From the NCBI RefSeq assembly GCF_014529535.1, contig NC_050738.1, positions 12,912,062 through 12,976,061 on the forward strand: 64,000 bases of DNA, written 5' to 3'. This stretch comes from Bradysia coprophila (lineage: Eukaryota > Arthropoda > Insecta > Diptera > Sciaridae). This document shows positions 12,628 through 26,533 of the stretch, one piece after another. How positions within the stretch are numbered: the stretch's first letter is position 1; every line of letters begins with the position of its first letter. The notes below the pieces were generated by a model. That model had not been told where the DNA came from. It did no database searches and saw only the letters and a program-made list of their open reading frames with translations. The translations under genes and the position numbers were made by a program.

Positions 12628-15600
12628 AATCTTTTATTACATTAACTTATGACCACTTTAGATTTGAATCAGAAAGGCAAAAACGTTTGAAACACCTTAC
12701 TGTTAAATTAAGAGTATATCCGGGCGTTTACGGGAAAAAACAGAAAACGTTCTCTAAAGCCTTTTATTTCCGTTTACAACTTTTAAAGTCTCTTTGCCTT
12801 GTTATAGCAAATAAAGAAACTAACTGTACATCTAGTACAAAGCAAAAGAAAATGCTTTGGTGGAATAAAAAAAAAAGAATTTTTCCGTTTTATCAAGCAG
12901 CTCTGCACTCTGCCATACTTAACATTAAAACGAGAAACAAGCATTGCAAACCGTATAACCGCATTTTTCTGTTTACTTCGCGTAAACTTAGGTACAATTC
13001 ACTGTTCAACAACAGTTACATCCTCACTTGCAAGTTGTTGTTGTTTTGACGAGTGTGAGGTTTGTAGCGAATCAACCAAAAGCGAGTGGATTAATTTTAC
13101 ACAAAGCCAAACCAATGCTAAGCACAGAGACATTTACAGCGACCACTGTTGAGCACGACGCGAGCGTAGTTTTTTGAAGCAATAGAATGAGATGAAAATG
13201 ATTTGATTCAGTCCCATAAATTACATGTCGTCAAAATCAGAACAAGAACAAGATAAATGTAGTTGATCAGTCAATTTGGTAGTGGAATTTTGTTTGAAAA
13301 TTTCTCGGTACCTAATGAAGCAATTAAGTAAGTAAGCAATTACTTACTACGTCTTGCCATGCTAGAGGAACGAAAAAGCTTTTTCACTGTCATGGACAGT
13401 ACAGTAAATTGCAATTTATTACCCCCTAGCACGTAAAGAAGAAGAAGAAGAAAAAAACGCAATCTACGCAACGTTTTTCTGTGGTGCTTCAAGATCGAGA
13501 GAGAGAACGTTTATTGTATGTATGTCGATATGGTTTCGTGATGAAGACGGTCGAATTGAATTGATTTTTTCCCATTATTAGTGGTTTCTGGGAGCTCGTT
13601 TCGCCTCATATAACATAAATTGTAATACAGACATGGTACTTATATAAAATCAAATTCATCGACATGGCTGTAAAAGACATGGAAATGTGGAGAAGTAACA
13701 TTTCATTTCATTTAAACTTAAAGTATTACATTCGAACCGAACGTCAATTTCACATTCTATAATTCCATTTAAATACTTTTCGATCCTATTTTCTAACTTT
13801 GTTAGTTCAATAAAAGGATTTCGAGAAGGGACGCTACACAATTGCATGTTGAATCCATAAGTTAAACACTCTGTTACGTGTACTCTGTGTATTATACCTG
13901 TCGGAAAACTAGTAACGAATTTCTGTGATGAAAATTTCGCTATGCACCTGGAGTCAATCGTATTTATTGACGGTAGTATAACACAGAGAAATGAACATTT
14001 CGCCATTCATTGGAAATCGTTTCACGTAAATGTAGCAACATAAGTCCAAATGAAATCGACTTATATATCGAAATTCATGTGACGACGACGATGCTTCTGA
14101 TGAAAAACGTCTAACGACGTACAGAAGGTATTCATTAGTCATGGGTTGGAGCATGGAGGAGAGCAACTTTAATTTAATTCCGATTTCTTTCATTTTCATG
14201 TTTGAAAGTAATTTTTTCATGGTGTGAATTAATATTTGAGCTATTTTTTGTCGTCTCTCATTCGGTATGATAAAACTTTTTGCTGTGAAGCTCGAGTTGA
14301 AACATATTTTTTACTTAAATTTAATTTTCCTCTCTCGCTTTGATTTTATTTCAGTTTTTTTTTTTTCGTCAAAGAGATGTCTGCTCTAATTATACCGTGC
14401 GATTAGGATCTCAAGTGAAAGTAAAACGATTTAAGGAATAAAAACATTAATCCGATCTGATTAGTAATAAAAAGTATGGTTTACACAAAACTATTTTATG
14501 ATTTATTTTTATACCTCGAAGTTACGAGCTTAGTAGGATATTTTATATTTCATTTTGCTATTTAGGTCTAAGCTATGAGGATTGAAAATTGAATTTCTGT
14601 TGTAGGGGATGGTTTTTTTTTACCGTCGTTGTTGCTACAAATGCAACATAGTTTTTACTATCTCAACAATATTCTAAAAGTAACATTTTATGGAGAGAAC
14701 ATGATTCCGGTAAGTATATTTGTGTATAGAACGGAAGGACTATCTGCAAAGAAAATTGTGATCATATTATACGGGTGTGTATGTACCCAAGCCGTAGTAT
14801 ACAGTAAGCATATGGAATGAGAAATGGGTTGATGATTCTTTTTTTTACGAGATATAAAACAGCATCAACTTCAGCTAAAAAACATAAATGCTTAGAAAAT
14901 TTCGTTACAAATTTATTACCCCGTTGCTATCTATGCGAAATGTTTATTTTGCTCCAGTCCTTTTGGGGTGTATGTTTTTTTTTGATAAATGATTTTGTAC
15001 ATTTGAGGAAAGGAAAGGTTTTTTTTTTAAAGCATGAAAATAGCGTATGAAAGCAAAATTGATGAGGAAAATTAAGTAAAAAAAATAATATTAGACATAG
15101 AAAACAATTTAATTTTATTTACAATAATTTTAGCGAGATTAAATTTTAAATTCTATTTTATGGGCGCTTTTTTTTGTTCCTCGGGAGAGAAATAAAAGTG
15201 ACTATAAATGGTTTTTTATGAGGGGAGGTTACCTTTGGAAATGTTCATAAATTACATCATCATACACTAATTGCATTAGTTATAATAAAAGGTTTGTTGG
15301 TTATTGTGATTTTACTTTGGACAATGGCTAAATGACCGGTCATAAACTACAATTATTGTGGTACAAAAGGCTATACGATGAACTCTGTAACGAGAAGCAT
15401 AAAAATGAACATCAAATGTGAATTTAAACGATGAACTTCATTTGTCTGTACCAACTAATTAAATATGGATGGAAAATACAATTGGACTAGAATTGCATAG
15501 ATTGTATAGATGACATAGACAAAGGATTGTCATTCTCTTCCTGTCTAAAACTCTCTTCTTCATAAACCTTCTTGTGATTACATACTGCAATTCGTATGTT

Positions 15601-18600
15601 TAAACAAATGAAGTATAATATGTGTGTATCAAACAGTAGAAATTAGTTTAAAAAAACAATGAATTCCTCTAGATAACGTCTTCTGATAAGCTTGACAGAT
15701 AAAAAAAAAAAACAAAAGAAAATTAGAATTAGGACAATCTCGCGTAGTATGTGTAGACAGTTGGAACAATCTTCTTAAAATATCTTGACGCATATTACCG
15801 TTTCGATTGGTCATTAAAAAAAGTCGTCAAAAAAAAAATTGAAAGCACTATACATCGTAGACATCATGTTAACACCATATGTTGTCAACAGCGACTACCA
15901 TAATAAGTGATTAGCTTTTGTTTACATAGCTTAATAAAGCATAATTCTTCTTAATAGTTCATGAAAATATCTATGAAGAGAATAGATTTGATAATGATTC
16001 TAGTCATATGCCTGCCCCCCATTTGTGAAAATTTAAAGGCAAAAGAGAATTTTAAATCATTCTTAAATTTATCAACAATTGTAAAGTTTACGATGATTAA
16101 ATCTTACGCCGCCAGAAGTAGTTTGACAATATGATTTGTAAAAGTCTCAAATGGTAACTTAACTAGCTATTTTGCTAGCTAATCAATTGAACTGGGTTTT
16201 GCGCATTAGATGTGAGTTTGGTGATACGAGCGAAGCGAGTTCGGCAACATGCCGTGTAGTGTGCGCAAAATCTGTGTTAGCAGAAAGATGATTTTATGAA
16301 CTGCTAGTGGAAATTTTCATAATTTTCATTCAACTAACCGCTCCTGCCTGGTTCATTTTACTCCGTCATGCGGTTACTAACTAGATTGCTGAGCACTATG
16401 AATATATTCGACGTGCAGTAGATAAACAATGTTCTTTTTGTTAGTCTTAATGTAAAGAGTGTTTGCTATTTTAAATCAGAAAAATTAACTTTTAGAGACA
16501 TAAGATCATTGCTGTGGATCAACAAACTTAGATGTCTGTCACTTACTAAATTCTTTCTACAAAGATTGCCGATAAAACTTCTGTCGTTTTACATCTTATT
16601 ATAGTACGTAAATACGTAAGTTCAACTCACCTAGTGCATTACTTCTTTGTGTAGTTGTCGTTAATTGAGTTCTGTCGTGGCAAGTTGTTCTGAAAAATAT
16701 TCACGAAAAAGTCAACAACGATACAGAAATAATGAGATGCAGTAAAAACATTTTTAAACAAACGAACATTTTCGCTGGATGGAGGTTCTGGGAAGTACAA
16801 ATGAACTTAAAGCAAATAAATAAGAGAAAAACCAAAGTTAAAATAGAATATAAATTTGAATATACATATACGAACGAAACGCTCCGGCAAACTAGATTTC
16901 GAATTCATTATTTCAACTTTTAAGTTTTTGTGTTTGAGTTCGGAGAAGAAGTTACTAATTTATCACTGAAAGTCATTTAGCGAGAGATATACTTGTGGAA
17001 AATGCAAACTATATACGGTTTTAAATGGGTATGGGTCGCCAAAGGCAACTCCCAACAGAAAACAGTTCACATTTAATGGTTTTCTGATATTTTTTATCGA
17101 TTTTTTTACTGTGAATTACGAGGAGCATGTACTACATTTAATGCTTATAAAGTGGTGGAATAAACCATCCCATAAACAACTACTTAAGGATGCTATCAAG
17201 AAAATAAATTCCATCATATCGGGTAAGCTGGATGCTATTTTACTGATATGAAACGAAAAGCTTATCTCCCATTACGCATATTATATGTGTGTGATAACCA
17301 CCAATGCAATTTGATAATTATATTATTTGACTCGCTATATATACGAACAGCGCTGACTGACAAATAGCTTCGTTCGTTGAAAAGAAAACTTTTTCAATAT
17401 AAAAAATGAGGAGGAAACTTTTTTTTCTTTCCGTCAAAACTTATTTTGAGCATGAAATGCAAATTTGTTAATGTCGACAATGTCTAAGTTCGGATGGGGA
17501 AAAATCAAACAAACGTTTTTTTGTTCGCCATTGTCGCCATAAGAACTCCGGGAAGCATTTCCATTCCGTTAGAATGGTAGGCGAAAAATTATTCTATGAG
17601 CAGACGTAGAAATTAGATTCAAGGAGCAAAACAAATGGAAAACGTATTTAGAATATTGATTTAAAAAAATTATAATTTGTAGTTCTACAGTATCCGTGGC
17701 ATCCGTTAGATCCAATAGTATTAATTTGATTCTGAAAATACCCGACCAAAAATTTTCAATTTAAAATATTCTGATTCTACCATTATAACATTCTCAGTAT
17801 TTTATGCGGAATGCTTTCAAAACACAAAAGCAATACATTGATTCCGAAAATTCAACAAACTCAACAGATTGCAAATGCCAAAATTTGTTAGTTTCATCTT
17901 TATTATAATCTGAATTTTAGATGTGAACATCTATATGAACATTCTGCATCAGTCATTCCTTAAAACTGTTTTTCCTGTAAATGTCTATAACGGTGACGAT
18001 GGAAGGATATAATGGTTTCCTGTTTATGTTCCCCGTTCCATTGAACAATTTCGCTATTATGTATCCAGCTATCAATGAATTTTCGGTTATATTTAAATTG
18101 AATGCTCCTAAAAATACACCTCGTTGGGTATTTTCAATGTAAAATTTCAATTCCAAATTGAATTTCGTTTTGGATTGGTTTGACACCGTGGACTTTAAAA
18201 ACATTTTCCATCGGGTTTTAGTTATTACTTTCAAATTTTATTACTTTTCGGATGAAGTATTTGCAAAGTTTATGGGATTGTTGCCTTCGAACAAATAACG
18301 ATTCTGATAAATAAATTAAACGAACCGAGGCGACGACGGGTTAAAAGACATATTCTCTTTATACCGAAAACAAACAGAGTAAATGCACATATTACGTTCG
18401 AGCTAAAAAAAGATGAAACGAGGAAAAAAATGGAATTTGCATTTTTAATGACAAAAGCACTTAAACTTAGTCATAACATTATAGTATTAGATACAATGAA
18501 TCTTCCTGTAATGTATGGCATTGTTGCAGACGAATCGTGAACCATATTTATATTGTACATTTTTTAGTAGCGACATGGTTAAAGGGCCGTTAACCTAGGA

Positions 18601-20070
18601 CGTTAAAGTTAAAATTGTTTGTTTAATAATAAATTTTATGGTTTGTAACATTATAACGCGCGTGTAGTAAACGAATTATGTGAGAAAAGCGTGTACACAG
18701 AAGCGAAAACGTATAAGGACTATAAAAGCCACTTATAACAATCAGAAAATACTTTATGTGGTGTTTCCGTTTTCTTATTAAATTTCAGGTATACAAACAA
18801 TAAATCTCATGATGGTTGTTTCCAAAACACATAAACGAGCGTAATACGTCATAAAGGAGAATGGAAAAAAAAATTGGGAATGATAAATTACGACTGTAAT
18901 ATAACAACATAAATTTAATAGAAAAAAATATCCCGATCTTAAATCTTTATATCTCTGTATTATACACACACAGACAGCCTACACATTTATGATATTAAAT
19001 TATACGAGGACATGAATCTGCAAAAGTTAACATTAATTCGGTCCGAATACAAAAATAACAACGGAAAACCAACAACAACAACAATAATAATAACAACATC
19101 AAAAACTAATTTCATATGCATACCTTGCCTCGAGGATATTCTGCCGAGGGTAGTTATCTTCACACCTAAGTGCACCCACAAAGAGACACTTTACAAATAC
19201 GAAATTTTTTGTTCTCAAAGGGCAAAACTCATTTTTCAGTAGAGCAAAGACGAAGAAGAAGAATGAAAAAAATTACCGAACTTTATACCATAATCGAATT
19301 CTTCAAATAGAAAAACATATTTTTCTCTTGTTGTTTGTTATCACAATACGGTCTATTTTTCGTACACCAGATATTTCTTACAGTATTTTCGTTCGCATAA
19401 AAGATCTCTCTAGCAAAGAGCTATGTGTGTTGTGTGACACATTGATGGAAACATTTATTTCCACAAATTTTTATCTTAATCGAATTTGTGATCTTCTCGT
19501 ACTTTTTTTTTCTCGTTCGTTCGTCTCTGTATATAGATATGTTTTGCTCGCTGGCTGGTACCATAAAGCACCGTAAATTCCATATACACAATCAAGATTT
19601 TTCCATTTGTATTTATGGCTGTGAGTAATATGCTTTTTTATTTTGATCGAACAATGAAATATTCATCACAGCACCGTCAAACAAATGAACAGAAAAAAAA
19701 ACGTAAAAAAGCACATGAGAACGAACAGGAAAAACAAAATCCTTTTTTTTGCAATATTTAAGGTGTGTGAGTGATGGTGGTGTATATGAAATAATACGGT
19801 CAATTGGTAGAGATTTGATGTACAATTTCCCTTTTGATTTTTATTTTCTATATTTTCGTTTACCAGAATCTGATATCTTTTACATGAAACTCCACTGTTG
19901 TCTGTCTCTCAGTTAAGCACAAAATTAAATTTCTAACATGAAAATGGTTTTCACTTCACAGAACAAGCTTTGAACCCACGGAGCGGCCAGCACAAACTGA
20001 AAGAAATTTTCACCGAACGTGCATATGAATGTGGTATGCGAAAGCAGTGTGTGTATTTATGTGTGTGCAG
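12628..20070. other. long gene-poor stretch
   Basis: No gene can be named. A 120-codon plus-strand frame near 12687 starts on TTG and has no protein-like composition. Minus-strand frames near 14220-13656 and 18234-17953 contain secreted-protein-like stretches and are treated as a low-confidence finding. Otherwise the sequence is A/T-rich with poly-T and GAA microsatellite runs (about 13440). Confidence 0.45.
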
Positions 20071-20198
20071 GAAAAAAATACAGAAATATTCCATTGATAA
20101 AATGGAGAAAATCCTGGAGTTGTAGCTCTTCAGATGATTGCGAACCAGATGAAATTATATGTATTGGTGATTCGGAAGGAGAATGGATGATGGCGCAG
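20071..20198 (+). CDS. exon-like stretch, unknown protein
   Basis: A 128-bp open segment lies between an acceptor-like 'tgtgtgtgcag' (ends 20070) and a donor-like 'gcgcag|gtacca' (20199). Read with incoming phase 1 it gives 42 codons including KWRKSWSCSSSDDCEPDEII followed by CIGDSEGEW, an acidic and serine-rich composition that looks more like protein than the surrounding frames. The outgoing phase is 0. No partner exon was identified upstream; the next plausible plus-strand exon begins at 28370 and would also be phase 0, but linking them is guesswork. It may be chance. Confidence 0.22.
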
Positions 20199-23100
20199 GT
20201 ACCAAAGAGAAAATTTACATTTTGTGGGAATGCGCAGTGGAGCCCAATTTGAAGTTGTTCGGTTCGCATATTTTATTATATTTATAACAATATGAAGCAT
20301 CTAACGTTTGTCGGATTTTTGTAAGAAAATCTGAGTGTATAATAAAATGAAAAGAAAACCTCATCATAAGTATATTGAAGGTATAACCAGTCAATATTAA
20401 GCAAAGGGCCCTCAACAGTTTCGAAAAATTGAGCTATTGTATTGTTCATTGTATTCTCTGATCGTTATTTATTTGAGTCATTCAAATTTTGATTTTCTAT
20501 CATAGAAAAAGACGAAAAAGATTAATTTTCAATTTTTTTTTTTTTAGAAAGCTTTAGGAGTATCGGTTGTATACTTGCAATATCTTATAAAATTTTGGGG
20601 GGTGACATGCAGACATACTTATGCATTTAGTCAACTACCATACACTACACAGGTACCCTGACAATTTGGAAATATTTTCAATAAATTTCAACAAACATTG
20701 TCTCTAAACTTAAATCTCTGGAAGAGTGATACAGAAGAACGTATTTTTCTGCCAAATTTATCATAGGTTACGAGTTGTGATTCCTTTTTACGTATTTCAG
20801 CGATGTAAACTTTGCATAAATTCGCTTCGCCCAAGTCTGTATTTACGTTGTTTTAGCAAGTCAAATACTGTGAATGCTTTCATATATTTATTTTAACTAT
20901 TCCACATACATCCCTGCCTTCAGGTCGGGATGAGACATCCCCACTCGTCAAGAGAAAAATTTGGAAGCTCACGCGTAATAAAAAGAACTGAACGGCGTAT
21001 CACGTTATAATAATTCAATCTGCTACTTCTATTGTTTTAAGTATTGTACATTGTATGATGAACCATCTTTAACTTCAATATCTGCAACATAAATTTTGCA
21101 ATATAATAGAACACTACCCTGGCTCATCGCTTGGTCTCATCGTCGCTGCAGATAACAGATGACTAGTCGTTTCTAGCAAACGAATGTCTGCATACATCGC
21201 AAGTCTATTTTATCGAGAATTACAACAACAAACTGAAACTTCGCAAACCCTGAGGGAAATGTACTCATATTTTCGCAAACCCATGAAGTGATATGTGCCT
21301 ATAATGTGTAATCATGCAATGTAATTTCTGTGGACCCAGAAATTGTACGGAAAATAGCGTTGCCTGAAGTTTATTTCTGAGAAAATGTTTGCGCTTTCAT
21401 GTTCAGCGACCACCACTTCAGCGATATTGTTCATAAATTTACATATTCAAATATTGTTTAGCGTCGTGTACGTCTTCTATACAAAAGTACCAACCACATT
21501 CTCTTACAGAAGAATATAGGCTGTAGGAGGATATTTAATACTATACAAGGATAGAGCTCACACTGTGTCAAAATAGTCGATTAAAACGTTCCTTCCGACG
21601 GAAAGGTTTGCTGTGTAGTGTCGTGAAGGTCATATAAATCACTTGAAATTGTACCAAAAGATTTCCTTTTCTATGCGAAACAAAATCGGGCTGAGACACT
21701 TTGCTCATGAATTTTCGGGGCGACAAAATGTTCATGGTATTTAATGCCGATGATGCTTGAAGCGTTAATAAAGAATGTAATCCTTGCCTGAATTCTTCTG
21801 TAACAATTCTGCGAGTTTTTATTAAATAATTTCCCATAAAAAATCTCAATTAATTAAGATGATGGATCACGTGTTTGGGATGGATTCTCTTGAATTGCTG
21901 TGGCATCATTTTCCTGTAGCAAGAGTTTCCCGATAATAAAATGATGATGCAATTTACGTAAGGTAACGTTTGTTGTTTGTTGGTAAATTTAGAATTGATT
22001 CGGTAAAATATTTTGAGGTCACATTAAAGTATGTTGATAAAATTCAATTTTGTTATTTGCGAATCTCAGCAAGTTTACTGCAAATTGTGTTCGTTCTCTT
22101 CCCCTCGAAAATACACATGAAAGATTCACCATTTCACAAAAATGCAAAAATAACAAACCCATTTGACGAAACGTTTTATCGATGGACTATTATATTAAAC
22201 AAACAATGTAACCGATTTAAAAAAAAAACAAACAAAAGTTCAATTGTGTATTCGAAAACATTTGGCTCTGGATTCAACGATCGATACGAACGATTTTCAA
22301 GGAAGATCTTAAACAACCCATCCCTTATAGCGAGCCGATTTCGTTTTTTTTTTATTAAAATTTAAATGTAACTCTGTACCTTAGATGCCAATATCCTTGC
22401 GGCAGTAGTGCCAGTGACTCATATCAGTAAAACATACGACACATTGTGCTCCATACCACTTCACTAAAAGCAAAACACCAGCTCGTACGTATAGAATGAG
22501 ATGTAGACAATAATAAATTTATTATACCTTGTGGTATGTGGCATGAAGGAAAATAGAATTATGCCAGGGAAAACTTTTATTATTCAGATAGATCGGAGTA
22601 ATTGGATTTCCACATTTTCTTTTCTATGTTATTGTCTTTTGTGTCTTTGGATGTAAGTTACATCGCAAAACTTTTATTTTCATGACTCCTTTCACTCATT
22701 TGTAACATTTTATGGATCTGCGGAATTGTACATTTAGAGGAAAAGTTTCTATTATTTACATTATAACGTAACTCGCACAAGCGAGCATCACAGCGATAAG
22801 ACTTGAATTTTCATGATCATACTATCACGCACTCGCACAATCGTGACAAAGGTATTTCTAATTAAAAAATTAGTAAAATTGTAATTTAAAAATAGAAGCA
22901 ACGTAAGTAATGAAATGAGTGCGATGATTGATTGTAATTTCTGGTGCGTTGAAGGGATTATATCCAGGTGCCCCATATATTAAGCCAATGGCAATCTGCT
23001 GGAGTGGTGTCACTGTGTATAATATGGAAAAATAAAAGTTAAGTACACACAGAAACCGCACCTTTCAAAAACGTGAACGTGACTTTCGTTTGGTTTTAAA

Positions 23101-24933
23101 TCTCATTTAGCTTATTTCCAGATGGTGGTGACTTGCCTTGTGAGATAATGTTTTGGGTTTTGGACTCATTAAACATGTTCCCATGTTCAATATATTGTGT
23201 CCCCGTTGTTGTTGTTATCATCGCCTCTCGGTTTTACGATACAAAATGACGGTACGATGTCATTATGGGGAATAAAATATATATCAAATGCTCATCGGTT
23301 CACATAACGCAAAGGATTATAACGTGTTTCGAGTAAAATTTTGTATTTCCCTAGATTTCACAGACATAATAGCTCTTCAATTGAAAAATGAGGAAATCTA
23401 AAGGATATTTGTTATTGTGCGGGCGCTTTGACTTTTCACAAAGAAGAATGGAAGAATGGGTATTCGCTGTGATGATCTATGATGAATGGTGTAACTGACT
23501 GATTATATTTGACCTTTTTTTGTTCAGTGCTATATACAAATTTCGTCTCTGTTATTTCGGACATTTGTACGTATTTTATGTGAATTCTTCGCTTTACCGT
23601 TATGAATACCGTTTATGCATACCGTTATACAGACATTAATATATTACATTGCTCGTTGTGTGTGAGGGGGCGGTGCAGAAACTGAGGTAAGTGTATTTTC
23701 GATGAATCCCTCCGATGATATATCTTGATTATTTTAATAGCTACCTATTAGTTTTTCTTTTTATCATTTTGCCTATCTATACGTATATATTGGGGTAAAT
23801 TTTCAACTTAAAAGTTTTCGAATTTCATTTATACATCGAAGCCGAAGAGCGTAGATATATGCTGTGATTACAGCGTTATTATGATTTGTATGATTAATTT
23901 CTTCCCAGATAGGATAATGGATGTGTCGTTCAAAAATAATTATAGTCGTGCTCGAATTAGATCTGGGATAATTAATAACATCATAGGCGATGGGATAGTG
24001 ACGAATTGGAAGTTTGCAAGTTTTGTGCTTTGGGTTCTCTTAACCATTTCAAGAAGACACTCTCCAGTTACGTTACTGGGGTTCTCTCTTTGGAGTGATA
24101 TAACTTTGGTAAAATAACGATGAAATGTTATTGTTGTGAAGTTGGCCCCTAAAAAAATTGGGCGCTGACATTTTTGTAATTTTATGACGAAATGTAATAG
24201 AATTATGCGAAAATCTATTACATTTGAGCTTTAGTTTCCACACAGTATTTCCCTTTTTTCCGAAAGTCGTATAATTAACAAGTACAGAAAATCCGACACT
24301 GCGCTTTTTCCAGGGATTGTTTATTGGAATGGAACAAAATGAGAAACTACGTCGAAGTTGTAATCTTTTCAAGGCAATGCCATCAAATACGGGAAAGGAT
24401 ATATAAATTTAGTATCCCTGCTCTTCATTCCAACTAAAGCTTTTCTAAACTATTCAACATTATGTCTGCTATTCGAAAAGCGGTACACATATAATGTGAG
24501 AATTTATCTTGATAACAATAGATTGGGTTACTTCTATTGATTCAAGAATTATCAACAGATCCATACAAAATCTTTTACTTCAATTTATTTATGATTCTCT
24601 TTGTTATATAAGACCACATTAGCCGTAGTTTACCACTTATGTTTGTCACCGCTGCAGATGGCATAGATAACCTTTACAGTCAGTGTAAGGAAGCGAAACG
24701 GTTTAATTTCTAAAAAAATCTGGTTCTTCCTTTGCAATGAACAAAACAAAGTATGTAGATATTGTGTAAAGATTAACTTGTCCTTCTTTGAATTGTCGGA
24801 CAGCACATGGTTCATAAGAAACAACTTCTAGTTAGTTTAAACAATTTACAAATTTGATAATTTTCAATGAAACTTCGTCATATCGTAATAAGTTAACGTT
24901 TTAGAAACGAAGTGAGTATTTGCACGCGGGTGC
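20199..24933. other. gene-poor stretch
   Basis: No gene recognised. A family-A repeat copy is at about 24540-24680. A TATA-like tatataaat at about 24402 is followed by a short ATG frame of ten codons (near 24462), which is too little to call a gene. Confidence 0.45.
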
Positions 24934-25371
24934 AATCCACGCCATTAGTCGTATAAATTTACACGTCAGAGAGAGCTTTTTTCTCCTTTGTTACGATCTG
25001 TCAGTTTTTCTATTTTGCGATTTAGTATGGAAATGAAAACTAAAATTGAGATATCTTTGCTGTTTTAAGTGGTTTTTCATATTTTTTTGGACCAAAATGT
25101 TTTAAATTGTGTTTGGAATCGATTGGCATTAACAGATTGTGTAAAAATATTTTTTTCTATTTTATTATTTTGTTAATGTCAACCGATTCCAAACACATTT
25201 TAAAACATTTTGGTCCAAAAAAATATGAAAAACCACTTAAAACAGCAAAGATATCTCAATTTTAGTTTTCATTTCCATACTTAATCGCAAAATAGAAAAA
25301 CTGACAGATCGTAACAAAGGAGAAAAAAGCTCTCTCTGACGTATAAATTTATACGACTAATGGCGTGGATT
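24934..25371. repeat. 438-bp near-perfect foldback element
   Basis: The left half (from aatccacgccattagtcgta) is repeated as its reverse complement in the right half (ending cgactaatggcgtggatt) with only scattered differences, around a short AT-rich centre near 25140-25170. The arms are about 200 bp each. There is no coding capacity; it is a foldback or MITE-type element. No target-site duplication is evident. A transcript would fold into a long hairpin. Confidence 0.85.
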
Positions 25372-25675
25372 AGTCTATGAAACCCTATCTTGTTGCCAAA
25401 CAGTCTTACCACAGTTAATTTTTCCTTGTACAAACTAGCCTTACAAAAACAACTTTAATCTTCCATGGGTTTTTACATGGCCCCAGAGTTGAGTGTGTCC
25501 TCTGAAGCAACTTGTAAAAACTTGAGTGACAATTTGGTGTTTCGACAGAAGATTTTTTTTTGTACAAAGTGACCTAACAATGGGGTGTTGCAACAATTTG
25601 GTGCAAATTGTATAATTTATGTAACTATATTGTGGTCTTACGGGTCTTACACCCGGGTGCAATTATCATCTACCC

Positions 25676-26533
25676 TTTAAGAATGAATTTGCGAAATCTT
25701 CATCCAGCTTATATGAAAATGAAATTCAAGCCACATCCGATCCGAATGGTCGATGGCTCTATAGAACCGCTAGCAACACCTAGTAAAGAATATTTAGAGA
25801 GAGAAAAAATACAAAAAAAAATCATTCCAACAGCCAAAATCCTATTTTCACTATTTTAGAATGATATTATCACGTTTAATGCGAAAATTTCGGATTTAGG
25901 CTGTTGGAATGAATTTTTTTGTATTTTTTCCCTCTCTAAATATTCTTTACTATGTGTTGCTTTGACTAATAAAAAATACATTCGTCGAGTCTCTACCCGC
26001 GCGTGTTTGGTATCATTTGAAAGTAGAGACCCGCAGCAACGAGGTCTGATATGTTTTTCGCTTTTTGGCGGGTTTGTGGCGGCAAGGGAGCCAATGGAGG
26101 TTCTAAGCAGTAGTAAAATTTTCTCAATTTCTTGTCACACCCTTGGACAGCGAAGGCCAACGGCTTCCGTAGTATCGTTGGACTCCTGGTGGACTGCTCT
26201 CTTTTTTGGTCGCTGATGTCCAAGAGATTCCGAAGCCGATAACCGCACACTGTATTTCGAAGTCTGGCGCTTCCTCACACGGATCTTTCGACCCTTTTTG
26301 GGTATATATCGCACCGTCTTTCTAAGCACAACAAACCTGCACACTTCCAAATAAATCGTCTGTTTATTGGCCAGATAATTCAACTTTAAATAATAAAAAG
26401 ACAACAAGAAAAAAGTTGTTCCACAAAATTGTCAGGGGAGACTAACGATTCTATAGAGCCATCGATCGTTCGGATCGGATGTGGCTTGAATCTCGGTTGT
26501 TCGATACCTTGGCAAATTCATTCTTAAGAACTT
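25676..26533. repeat. nested inverted-repeat element
   Basis: Outer arms 25676-25768 and 26448-26533 are inverted copies (for example gccacatccgatccgaa-ggtcgatggctctatagaa against its complement). An inner hairpin has arms 25772-25835 and 25899-25961 (agtaaagaatatttagagag...ccaacagcc and complement). Between the inner hairpin and the right outer arm lies about 486 bp (25962-26447) that is more GC-rich than its surroundings and unrelated to either arm. It looks like one inverted-repeat element disrupted or extended by others. Confidence 0.7.

Noticed and set aside
12687..13049. 120-codon plus-strand frame
   Set aside because: It starts on TTG, the first ATG is far inside, the composition is Lys/Asn/Phe noise expected from AT-rich DNA, and no splice or family signal accompanies it.
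24402..24500. TATA-like box followed by a ten-codon ATG frame
   Set aside because: No continuation exon or family resemblance; A/T-rich DNA gives many such boxes.
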